This document shows positions 41,864 to 51,100 of a DNA stretch of 64,000 bases, piece by piece. Position numbers and translations under genes: made by a program. Position 1 is the first letter of the stretch, and each line of letters opens with the position of its first letter. The notes under the pieces were generated by a model that did no database searches, was not told the origin of the DNA, and worked only from the letters and a program-made list of their open reading frames with translations. Location of the stretch: positions 62,001 to 126,000 of the forward strand of contig NZ_BAABCY010000036.1 in assembly GCF_039539345.1 (NCBI RefSeq), given 5' to 3'. The DNA comes from Snuella lapsa (GTDB lineage: Bacteria > Bacteroidota > Bacteroidia > Flavobacteriales > Flavobacteriaceae).

Positions 41864-42310
41864 ATGAAAATAAAATTTATTTTACTTAGCTTCAGCCTAT
41901 TTTTTATAACTGGTATTGGTTATGCACAAAAAAAGAAAGAACCCAAAAGTATTATTAGAGAAGGAGCAGCTATAAAAAAATACCATAATGTAGAAGAACT
42001 GGAAAGTATGCAAAAAGGAGAGTTATTAGCACTATACATAGAACGTACAGAAAGCCTCATTAAAATACTGCCCTACATCGCTTTTGCAACTAAACCTGGC
42101 GTTACTATGGCCACTCTTGGTATTCCAAAAAACAACGACAACAAGAAAGCATTAGAAAATCAATTTGAAGCGACAGATAATTTTCTGGAAAACACAGTAG
42201 AATTTCAAAAAATGATACTACCCTATTCTGACACTAATAAATTAATATCTGCAATATTATTCTATGAAGAAACTATGAAATTGTTGCATCAATATTCTGA
42301 ATTTAATTAA
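41864..42310 (+). CDS. Small secreted protein of unknown function
   Basis: This is a 148-aa exported protein with a signal peptide at 1-21 (MKIKFILLSFSLFFITGIGYAQ, cleavage after YAQ) and a basic KKKEPK start to the mature part. The body appears all-helical: NVEELESMQKGELLALYIERTESLIKILPYIAF, then DNKKALENQFEATDNFLENTVEFQKM and a final helix LFYEETMKLLHQYSEF. No family is recognised. It is followed by its own terminator and stands upstream of the T9SS adhesin locus, but nothing proves a functional link. Confidence 0.6.
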   Translation: MKIKFILLSFSLFFITGIGYAQKKKEPKSIIREGAAIKKYHNVEELESMQKGELLALYIERTESLIKILPYIAFATKPGVTMATLGIPKNNDNKKALENQFEATDNFLENTVEFQKMILPYSDTNKLISAILFYEETMKLLHQYSEFN

Positions 42311-42369
42311 TATTTCACCACAACAAAGAATTCAAAGTATTGTTATAAAATTAACGTTTTGATTTTTAG

Positions 42370-42398
42370 CCTATTTTCTATCGAGAATAGGTTTTTTT
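42370..42398 (+). terminator. Terminator after the secreted orphan
   Basis: CCTATTTTC pairs with GAGAATAGG (one mismatch) around a short loop and is followed by a run of Ts, 60 bp past the stop codon at 42310. The rest of the 42311-42661 gap is AT-rich with a promoter near its end. Confidence 0.75.
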
Positions 42399-42580
42399 AT
42401 ATAAAATCCATACTTAACAGATGCTTAAAATGCTAATTTCTGAAGCCAAAATTTTACAAGACTTTAAGCTGTAATTATTTACTCTATTAACAAGAATTAC
42501 GTCAACAATTGTAAACAGATGTAAATATGATACAATTATTCCTACAAAAATTAAATATTTAATGCATTTTATCGAAATAA

Positions 42581-42611
42581 TTGGTATTTCATAGGTTTTT
42601 TTATATATTTG
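42581..42611 (+). promoter_or_regulatory. Promoter of the beta-helix protein gene
   Basis: TTG at 42581-42583 and TATATTTG at 42604-42611 are separated by 20 bp, a very good fit to the Bacteroidota -33/-7 consensus. The ATG at 42662 is about 45 nt beyond the expected start site. Confidence 0.65.
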
Positions 42612-42661
42612 AAGACTAAATTTTTTGAATAAAATATTGTTTTAATGATAAATTTTTAAAC

Positions 42662-43999
42662 ATGAAAAACGTTACCCAAATCGCATGCGTGTTTCTACTA
42701 ATAATAGGAAATGTTTTCGCTCAACAGGAAAAAGGAATAATAGGCTCCAACAATTGGTTACATAATTGGACAAACTTTAAGCCCAGTATTCAGGATTTTG
42801 ATACTCCAACTCAAATATTAGCAGGAAATATTACAAAAGACACAAAACTCTTAAAAAGGGACATCTACTTATTAATGGGAAATGTTTTCGTAACCAATGG
42901 CGCAACGCTTACCATAGAACCTGGTACGGTAATTATTGGTGATTATGAATCTAAAGCATCTCTTACAATTGCCAAGGGAGCAAAAATAATTGCAGACGGT
43001 TTAGAAACAGACCCTATTGTTTTTACCTCAAACAAAAGCATAAAAAAAGAAGGGGATTGGGGAGGCATCATTTTACTTGGCGATGCTCCAACAAATAGAT
43101 TTGGTAACGGTTCGGTAGCTACATTCTATCCACATTTAACGCCTGCCTCATATGGAGACACAAACTATGGTGGTGCAAATACAGAAAGCAACTCGGGTAT
43201 TTTACGTTACGTAAGAATTGAGTATGCGGGAAAACGTGTAGGGAGACAAAGTTATTTTAATGGATTGTTGTTGGCTGGTGTAGGTAGTGAAACAGTATTG
43301 GAAAACATAATGGTGAGTTATTCTGCTGGAAATGCCTTTGAAATATGGGGCGGTAACGTAAAACTAAACCAAGCTGTCTCTTACAAAGCAAGTAACAATG
43401 ATTTTAAATTTAATTTTGGAACCCAATCGCAAGTACATAATTCCCTAGCAGTTCGCTCACCTTACACGTCTAGTAGCACTGGATCCAGATGTATGCAAAT
43501 TAACTCTTATGATAAAAGAGAAGAAGTAGACTTTACTAAAAAAGGAACATCTGTAATTGCTAAAAACTTAACATTAGTAAACAATAGTAATAATTTAAAA
43601 GAGGATATGGAAAAAGGACTGGTTAAAGAAGCTCTTTTTGTAGGAGAAAATGCCTCTCTTGATATGAACAAAAGCGTGATTTCTGGTTTCAACCCTGCCG
43701 TAATTTTGGAAGATAAGATTACTATTAATCAGGAAAATTTGGAAAAAATCAAATTTACCGATATGTATTTTAACAATTGTAATGGGAATATTTTTGTTGA
43801 ACATAATTCAAATAATGAAGATTTAGAGAATTGGTATGGGAACAGTGCATTTTTTAATGTATACTCTAAAAGTTCTGATTCTGAAACATTTATTGATTTA
43901 AAGAACGATAAAAGACCTGACTTTAGATTACGAATTAACAGGATAATACCTGCTCCACAAGAATATTTTGCATCAGAAGATTTAGGCATTGATGATTAA
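42662..43999 (+). CDS. Exported right-handed beta-helix protein
   Basis: This is a 445-aa protein with a signal peptide at 1-20 (MKNVTQIACVFLLIIGNVFAQ). The mature protein has a beta-solenoid character: YLLMGNVFVTNGATLTIEPGTVIIGDYE, then LTIAKGAKIIADGLETDPIVF, GDWGGIILLGDAPTNRFGNGS, LRYVRIEYAGKR and LENIMVSYSAGNAFEIWGG. This series matches a conserved Bacteroidota family of secreted proteins that I recall as having a similar single beta-helix with no assigned enzyme activity. No C-terminal T9SS sorting domain is visible (it ends IPAPQEYFASEDLGIDD), so it may be periplasmic or a loose surface protein. It lies directly before the type B adhesin genes. Confidence 0.75.
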   Translation: MKNVTQIACVFLLIIGNVFAQQEKGIIGSNNWLHNWTNFKPSIQDFDTPTQILAGNITKDTKLLKRDIYLLMGNVFVTNGATLTIEPGTVIIGDYESKASLTIAKGAKIIADGLETDPIVFTSNKSIKKEGDWGGIILLGDAPTNRFGNGSVATFYPHLTPASYGDTNYGGANTESNSGILRYVRIEYAGKRVGRQSYFNGLLLAGVGSETVLENIMVSYSAGNAFEIWGGNVKLNQAVSYKASNNDFKFNFGTQSQVHNSLAVRSPYTSSSTGSRCMQINSYDKREEVDFTKKGTSVIAKNLTLVNNSNNLKEDMEKGLVKEALFVGENASLDMNKSVISGFNPAVILEDKITINQENLEKIKFTDMYFNNCNGNIFVEHNSNNEDLENWYGNSAFFNVYSKSSDSETFIDLKNDKRPDFRLRINRIIPAPQEYFASEDLGIDD

Positions 44000-44186
44000 T
44001 AACAGGAACTATTAGGTTAAGTATTTAATTAAACTACTCTAGGGATTTCTTTATACTTTCAAGTTTACTTTTAAAATTCCATTTTTTTGATAAGCCAACA
44101 ATAATTGTATAAGTAATTTTAACTCTAGCGAAGCCTTGTTAGTTCCGATAATTGTTTCTAAAAATTAATTAAAGAAAAAATATCGC

Positions 44187-45632
44187 ATGAGAAAATTTAC
44201 TACTATCAAAATTGTTGCAATACTCTTTCTTTGTTTTACAGAAACAATAGAGGCTCAACTTGTTATTAGTAAACCTAACCTTGGGTTTAGCCAAGCTTGT
44301 GCCGGAGCTACATTTAATACCTATTATGTTACTTTTAGCTTTTCTCCAGAAACCGAATTAACAGCAACAAACCAATTTACTATTGAATTATCGGATGAAA
44401 CAGGAGATTTTAGCACTCCAACAATCGTTTACACATCATCACAAGGTTCTGTTACAACATCGCCTGCTACATTAGAATTTTCTATTCCCGATACAACAGC
44501 TGGAGAAGCCTATAAAATTAGAATTAAAAGCTCTTCTCCTGTCGCTACAAGTACACCTTCCAATGCGTTTGCGGCTTACTATAAAATACAGGATACACCT
44601 TTTTCCATTAACAATCTAATCGAAAATGCAGTATACTGTGCTGGTGAGAGCTACTTACTAACAATAGACAATCCTGGTTTTGGGGATAACGATTCTCCTT
44701 TGCAATATCCCTCACTTACTTTTAATTGGTATAAACAAGACGAAACCAATACTTCCATATCTGTTTTCGTCGCTTCAGGATCCAGTTTAGAAGTAACTGA
44801 AGCCGGAACTTATTTTGTTGAAACAAATTATGGTAGTTGTACATCAAACTCGTACTCTAACCGTGTTACCGTTAGTGAAGCAACTACGTCGAGTACTACA
44901 ACGATAAGTTCCAGTTTAGGTAATCCTTATTGCTCCAGTGAGGGCGAAACAACATTAAGTACCATTAATGGCAACAGTTACCAATGGTATAAAGATGGCG
45001 ATGAAATAGATGGCGCCACAAATCAAAACTATATTACCAGCGACTCGGGAAATTATTCAGTTACTATAGACTTAGGAGACTGTGTAACAAATGCCTCCAT
45101 CGATCTTGAAACCACAGGCTTTAATAGTAGCATAGATGTTCAAGACAGTAATACAATTCAAGAAGGAGAAACATTGGTAGCAACAGTATCTACCAATGCC
45201 ATGACCCCCCAATTTGAATGGTACTTGAATGGCTCCTTAATCCCAACAGCTACTGGTGCTAGTTATGAAGCTTCACAAGTAGGTAATTATAAAGTTGTAG
45301 TTACCCAAACAGAAGGATGTGTTGCCTCACATGAGATGACATTCTCTGTTAGTGAACCATATCCCGATGTTGCTAAGATTCCTAATGTTATAAGCCCTAA
45401 TGGTGATGGTGAAAATGACACTTGGATTATTCCTAAAGCATATGTAAATGGTACTAATACAGAAGTTTTAATTCTAAGCTCTGAAGGAGAGGTAGTACTA
45501 CAAACCAACGATTACCAAAATAACTGGCCCACAAATGAATTAATTTTTACAAATATCAACCCTGTTTTCTATTATGTCATCACAACGCAGAGCAAAACAG
45601 TAAGAAAGGGATCGATAACGGTCATAAAATAG
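44187..45632 (+). CDS. T9SS type B cargo with Ig-like domains and CHU_C sorting domain
   Basis: This is a 481-aa surface protein with a signal peptide at 1-22 (KIVAILFLCFTETIEAQ). Several Ig-like or PKD-like repeats of ~70-80 residues follow, recognisable by cysteine pairs and WYKDGDEIDGATNQNYITSDSGNYSVTI (about 270-297) and WYLNGSLIPTATGASYEASQVGNY (about 345-368). The last ~85 residues are a type B (gliding motility-associated, CHU_C) C-terminal domain: VAKIPNVISPNGDGENDTW, EVLILSSEGEVVLQ, INPVFYYVITTQSKTVRKGSI. It is exported by T9SS, and its stop is 1 bp before the next gene's start, a PorP/SprF protein, its probable partner for secretion. Confidence 0.9.
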   Translation: MRKFTTIKIVAILFLCFTETIEAQLVISKPNLGFSQACAGATFNTYYVTFSFSPETELTATNQFTIELSDETGDFSTPTIVYTSSQGSVTTSPATLEFSIPDTTAGEAYKIRIKSSSPVATSTPSNAFAAYYKIQDTPFSINNLIENAVYCAGESYLLTIDNPGFGDNDSPLQYPSLTFNWYKQDETNTSISVFVASGSSLEVTEAGTYFVETNYGSCTSNSYSNRVTVSEATTSSTTTISSSLGNPYCSSEGETTLSTINGNSYQWYKDGDEIDGATNQNYITSDSGNYSVTIDLGDCVTNASIDLETTGFNSSIDVQDSNTIQEGETLVATVSTNAMTPQFEWYLNGSLIPTATGASYEASQVGNYKVVVTQTEGCVASHEMTFSVSEPYPDVAKIPNVISPNGDGENDTWIIPKAYVNGTNTEVLILSSEGEVVLQTNDYQNNWPTNELIFTNINPVFYYVITTQSKTVRKGSITVIK

Positions 45633-45633
45633 A

Positions 45634-48129
45634 ATGAAAATATATCTAATACATATCATTATTTTATTGTGCTTAACACAACACTTCTATGCACAAGAAG
45701 ATGGTGTGGTAGCACTTTCATTACCCGTTAGGAACTCATTGAAATTTAATAGATATATTCTAAATCCCAGCTTTAGTTTTGTAAGAGAACAAAACAAATA
45801 TTTAAGTTTCTATAATAAAAAACAGTGGGCTCAATTTGATGATGCCCCTCAATCTTATTTATTTAGTTATTCTGGCAGGTTTAAAGAACGTATAGGAGCT
45901 GGTATTGGGCTATTTCAACAAGACTACGGTGTATTAACAACATACGGAGGTATTCTAAACTTTGCTTACAATGCAAGCCTTAACAGAGGTAGCAACTTAA
46001 CGTTTGGCCTTAACTTAGGTTTTTATCAAAGCGGTATTAATAGAGGTAAAGTTATAACGAACTACCCTGATTCATCGTTGGACAATATACCCTCTAATAC
46101 ATTGGTAACTATAAATCCCGGGATAAATTACGGAACAGCCTTTTTCGATTTTGGTGTATCGGTAAACAACCTTGTTTCATACAACTTTAATACCTCAAAG
46201 TTAATAGAGAATAACCCAGAACAAAGCATTCAAGGACATATTATGTACACTGGCTATATGAATGCCCGTGGCTTTTTTGATGAAAGCAAGTTTTCCTTTT
46301 TAGCAAGATCAGAATTTAAAACCAATAAAACCATACTTTCTGGAGTGGCAATGCTTTCCATTCCTAAAGGTCTTTGGGGACAGGCTGGTTATAATAGTAT
46401 ATATGGGCTATCTGCTGGTATTGGAATTAATATTAGCTCTCAAATAGCACTGGAATACAATTATGAACAGGCTATAGGTGATTTGTCAACCTTTGGTAAC
46501 TCTCATGAAGTTACATTAGCCTATAAATTTAAAAACAAGGCTAGGTATAACTATAATGGCGACGATGACGAACAAGCCCTTTTTACACCATCAAGAAGAT
46601 CAAAACGTGTCATTGCAAAACCAAAGACTACAAATACTAAAACAAACAGGCAATCACTTGTAGAAGCCAGAAAAAAAGAAAAAGAAGAAGCTGCAAAACA
46701 ACTAAAAGAAAAAGCAGAAGCTAAAATAGCAACCAGAGCAAAGCAAAAAGCAGAAGCAGAGGCTAGAATTGCAGCTAGAACTAATACAACAGAAAAAGAA
46801 CAGGAAACAAAATTAGCAGCAGAAACAAAGGCTAAACAAGAAGAAGAAGCCAAAATTAAGCGTGAAGAACTTGCTAAAGCTAAAGCCGTAGAAGATGCCA
46901 GAATAGCTGCCGAAAACAAAGCCAAACAAGAAGCAGCTAGAATTAAACAAGAAGAACTTGTCAAGGCTAAAGCTTTAGAGGATGCTAGAATAGCTGCCGA
47001 AAATAAGGCCAAAGAAGCAGCAGCTAGAATTAAGCGTGAAGAACTTGCTAAAGCAAAAGCCATAGAGGATGCCAGAATAGCTGCTGAAAACAAAGCCAAA
47101 GAAGAAGCTGCTAGAATTAAGCGTGAAGAACTTGCCAAGGCTAAAGCTTTAGAGGATGCTAGAATAGCTGCCGAAAACAAAGCTAAAGAAGAAGAAGAAG
47201 AAGCAAAAGCAACTTCTGAAAATAATGTAAATGACGAATTTGTAATTCCCGTATCAACAGACGCTAATACTGACGCGATGAGCAAAATAACGCAGTTAGC
47301 TAGGGATTCCAAATTAATACAACAAGAATTAATGGCTAAATTGGGAGAATCTGTTGCCAGTAAGGAACAAGACTTAAAAGACCTAAAAGAAGAAAATGAT
47401 TTAAGCGAACAAGGAATTTATGTTGCTCCTAAACCTTTTAAGAGTGTAACGGCCGAAAACAATGCTTTAGAAGCCTTAACATCAGAAATTGATATTGTTA
47501 TAAAATCACAGGACGAAAAGATTACAACTCTGGAAAATCTTTATAGTGAAAGACTAAAAAAGGTACGTAGTAAAAACGATGCCACTAATATATTTTACTC
47601 AAACGCTATACAAGATTTAAAGAAAGAACAATCCAGGATCAAACAAGTGAAGGAAAGTTTAATAACCGAATTGGAATCTATCAAAGTAGCTACCGAAATA
47701 GAGAGAAAAAGACGTATAAAACGTGCATCTTACGACAATCAAGAAGTAAGATATATGAAGGACATGGCAACCTTAAATCAAATAAAACAAAACACGCCCG
47801 TGAGTCCTGTTCCACTAACGGCTAATGATTTTGATTTTGGAGAAGATCTTGGAACCAATATTAAGATACTGACTAACGTTAAAAACACCGAAAACGGTTA
47901 TTACCTTGTAGTAGCTGTACACAGTGATGTAGTTAAAAGAGATGACTTCCTGACAAAGTCTGTTGCAGCAGGTCAAAATGATATAAGTTTCTTTTTTGAT
48001 GTAAAGACAAGTAAATACTATATTTACTACGAAAAATATAGTAGTTTGGACGCTGCTAATCAAGCTTTACAATTAAAAGGAAGCAAACCATATAATGGTA
48101 AGATGTCAATGGTTAAAATAGAAAATTAA
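45634..48129 (+). CDS. PorP/SprF-family protein fused to a coiled coil and SPOR-like C-terminal domain
   Basis: This is an 831-aa outer-membrane protein. After the signal peptide (about 1-20) residues ~25-310 form the PorP/SprF beta barrel: LKFNRYILNPSFSFVREQNKYLSFYNKKQWAQF, AGIGLFQQDYGV and IALEYNYEQAIGDLSTFGNSHEVTLAYKF. Residues ~340-530 are a long Ala/Lys/Glu coiled coil with four tandem 29-aa repeats (DNA 46864-47193). Another coiled segment follows, and the C-terminal ~75 residues (GYYLVVAVHSDVVKRDDFL, YYIYYEKYSSLDAANQAL) resemble a SPOR peptidoglycan-binding unit. SprF is needed for secretion of type B cargo. The added tail could tie the barrel to the cell wall. Start lies 1 bp after the cargo gene. 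Confidence 0.8.
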   Translation: MKIYLIHIIILLCLTQHFYAQEDGVVALSLPVRNSLKFNRYILNPSFSFVREQNKYLSFYNKKQWAQFDDAPQSYLFSYSGRFKERIGAGIGLFQQDYGVLTTYGGILNFAYNASLNRGSNLTFGLNLGFYQSGINRGKVITNYPDSSLDNIPSNTLVTINPGINYGTAFFDFGVSVNNLVSYNFNTSKLIENNPEQSIQGHIMYTGYMNARGFFDESKFSFLARSEFKTNKTILSGVAMLSIPKGLWGQAGYNSIYGLSAGIGINISSQIALEYNYEQAIGDLSTFGNSHEVTLAYKFKNKARYNYNGDDDEQALFTPSRRSKRVIAKPKTTNTKTNRQSLVEARKKEKEEAAKQLKEKAEAKIATRAKQKAEAEARIAARTNTTEKEQETKLAAETKAKQEEEAKIKREELAKAKAVEDARIAAENKAKQEAARIKQEELVKAKALEDARIAAENKAKEAAARIKREELAKAKAIEDARIAAENKAKEEAARIKREELAKAKALEDARIAAENKAKEEEEEAKATSENNVNDEFVIPVSTDANTDAMSKITQLARDSKLIQQELMAKLGESVASKEQDLKDLKEENDLSEQGIYVAPKPFKSVTAENNALEALTSEIDIVIKSQDEKITTLENLYSERLKKVRSKNDATNIFYSNAIQDLKKEQSRIKQVKESLITELESIKVATEIERKRRIKRASYDNQEVRYMKDMATLNQIKQNTPVSPVPLTANDFDFGEDLGTNIKILTNVKNTENGYYLVVAVHSDVVKRDDFLTKSVAAGQNDISFFFDVKTSKYYIYYEKYSSLDAANQALQLKGSKPYNGKMSMVKIEN
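46864..47193 (+). repeat. Four tandem 87-bp repeats in the PorP/SprF fusion gene
   Basis: Units begin at 46864, 46951, 47038 and 47125 (the last is partial). Each encodes 29 residues, starting EELAKAKA and containing EDARIAAENKAK. Sequence identity between copies is high at the DNA level, so recent duplication or gene-conversion is likely and unit number may vary between strains. Confidence 0.9.
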
Positions 48130-48173
48130 ACATGTAAAAGTAATTTTCCCCAAATGTACCAAGAGGAGAGACA

Positions 48174-51100
48174 ATGCAAAATATTACCGCTATGAAAAAA
48201 CCTACTATCTATAAATCCGCATTTGTTGTTCTATTTATATTACTATGTATTAACGGTATGGCTCAAACTTATGAGCCTTTTGCCGTAAGAAAAAATATAG
48301 ATATAAAAGGAAGTATGCTTGTTATAGGAAATAGCATTCTAGGCCAAGACAACAATGATTTTAACGATTCTACTAAAGACAATCAGGACATATCAATGCA
48401 ATATATTGATATTGATAGCGATACATCTACCTTTAGTTCCAGTAGTGCCGATCTCTTATTACCCGATCATGAAGATGGAAGTGCCACCGATTGTTACCGA
48501 GTAGCCTATGCAGGTTTATACTGGGGTGCTATACTACAGAGTGGGAGCCGAACCGATATAAACAATGTTAAGCTAAAAATTCCCGGAAGCACTACTTATA
48601 CCGATATTACAGGAGAAATTGTTTACGATGCAATTGTTAATCCGATTATTGCAGAAACAGGAGAACCGGGAAACACACCTTATGCTTGCTATGCCGAAGT
48701 AACAGATTTACTATCTGGTTTATCGGATATAGAAGGAACGTATACCCTAGCCAATGTAACATCTAGTATAGGCTTTAACAATTCTACTGGCTTAGCTGCT
48801 GGTTGGACACTTATAATAATTTATGAAGATCCTGAGCTGCACACCAAATCTTTTACAACTTTTGACGGGTTTAGTCATATTTTCGATGGACACCAAGAAA
48901 CAATTCCCGTAACAGGATTTACAACACCACCAGCAGGCAATATCGACTTACAATTTGCCTATGCCGTGTTAGATGGAGATAGAACAAAACGTGCTACCAA
49001 ACTTGAAATCAACGGTAAAGAAGTTACAACACCTCTAAGGTCTGCCAATAAGTTTTTTGGATCGGTTATCGAAAACACCAATGGCGTATCCAATCCTAGA
49101 AATCCAAACAGTTCAAACACGCTAGGTTATGACACCGGTTTTTTGGAAATATTAAGTGCAGAACCCGAATTCATTAAAAACAATGACTCTTCAGCAGATT
49201 TTAGATTACAGGTAGCCAGGGGACAAGCCGACCCTATATTTGCTTTTTTAAGTGCCTTTGCTGTAGATATTATTGCACCCGATATAGACCTTACCAAAGT
49301 GGTTCTAGACACTTCTGGTGATGATATTGATGGCGATGATGTTAACTTAGGACAAAACCTTTTTTACGAAATAACCTATCAAAGTACAGGTAATGATAAC
49401 GTTACTGAGTTTACGATTAAAGATATTCTTCCCGACAACATTATTTTTGATCCGGCAACCGACATAGATTTAACCAATGCAGGTGGTGCCACCTTGCAAT
49501 CCTACGACCCAGTAACACGAACCCTTATTTTTAGTATTCCAGATGAATCTGTAGAAGTAAACGACCCAGCCTTTGTCATCCGCTTAGCTGTTCGTGTAGT
49601 CCCCAATTGTTACGACTTGAGTCAAGCCTGTTCTAATGAAATCCAAAATCAGGCCTTTGCAACTTATAGAGGTGTTATTAATACCAATTGGATTCAAGAT
49701 GAAGGTAGCTTTGCAACAACGGAATGTTTGGGGGTTCCGGGGTCTACTAATTTCCTGGTAGATATCTCAAATTGTAGTTTCGAAAGAACTGAGGTATTAT
49801 GTGGAAACAGTGTCGTTATAACAGCTGCCGATGGATACGACAGCTATTCTTGGTCTACAAGCCCAACAGGCACCCCCGTGATTGGTACTGGGCAAACTTA
49901 TACCGCTACAGGCACAGGAACCTTTTATGTAACCAATACAACATCGGCTACCTGTATATCAATAGTAGAACAGATTACGGTAATTCCTTATGGTAACACC
50001 ATTACTAACCCAGTAATTCCATTTGCCGACCTAACACCTGTGTGTCCTAATGATGGTAAAGTTTTACCTTATATATTTCTATGTGGCGCCAACGATACCA
50101 GAGCAATCACAACAGGAATTAGCGATGCCGTTTCTATAATTTGGGAAAAACTTGATGAAACTAGTTGTGACCCTGTTACTGTTGATGATTGTGCAAACGA
50201 AAATGATGCCTGTACATGGAATCAGGTCGGTACCGGCCCTAATTACACCGCCGATCAGGCAGGTGAATTTAGAATTGTAATAAACTACCCCGGAGGTTGT
50301 TTTAGCATATTTTATTTTAATGTCTATCAAAACTTATTAAATCCAACTGTTATTGCCAAAGACATTATTTGTAATACGCTTGGAGAAATAACCGTAGGTG
50401 GTGTTCCTTCTGGCTATGAATACAGCTTAGATCCAAATGGTTCCTATCAATCGTCCAATGTATTTTCTATTGATACTGCTGGTTACTATACCGTTTATAT
50501 CAGACAAGTAGGTGTGGATACTAACCCCTGTATTTTTGAAACACCCAGTATCTACGTAAGAGACAGAGATGTTTCAGTATCTACCGTTGTTACACAACCC
50601 AATTGTAATGGCGATAAGGGAAGCATTCAGTTGGCTGTAAACAATGGCTTGCCACAATACTACTATAGTCTTTCAGAAGGAGGAACTTTAGTAAACAGCG
50701 TTGGCCCTATAACAAACAGCGATTATACTTTTGCAAACCTTAATCCTGGAACTTATACCTATACAATATCAACCGATGATGGTTGTCTTTTTACAGGTGA
50801 TATAGAAATAATAAATCCGCCAGTGTTAACAGCTACCGTAGCGCTTACAAGGCCTCTAACATGTACAGATGGCGAAATTACTGTTTACCCCGAAGGCGGA
50901 ACGCCTCCCTACCAATACTATGTAAATGGAGCAACCATTTCTCAAGACAGTCCGATAATAACAGTGCCTACAGCAGGAGATTATAATATTATCGTTATAG
51001 ACGCCAACAACTGTAGTACAACAACATCCATTACCGTCGAAGCCATTTCAGCTCCCAATTTTACTGTATCGCACACCGATATTTTATGTTATGGCGACAA

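Noticed and set aside
46551..47312. 253-codon open frame on the minus strand opposite the repeat region of the PorP/SprF fusion gene
   Set aside because: It is the complement of Ala/Lys/Glu repeats, giving an Ala/Ser/Leu-rich peptide with no domain, ribosome-binding site or promoter.
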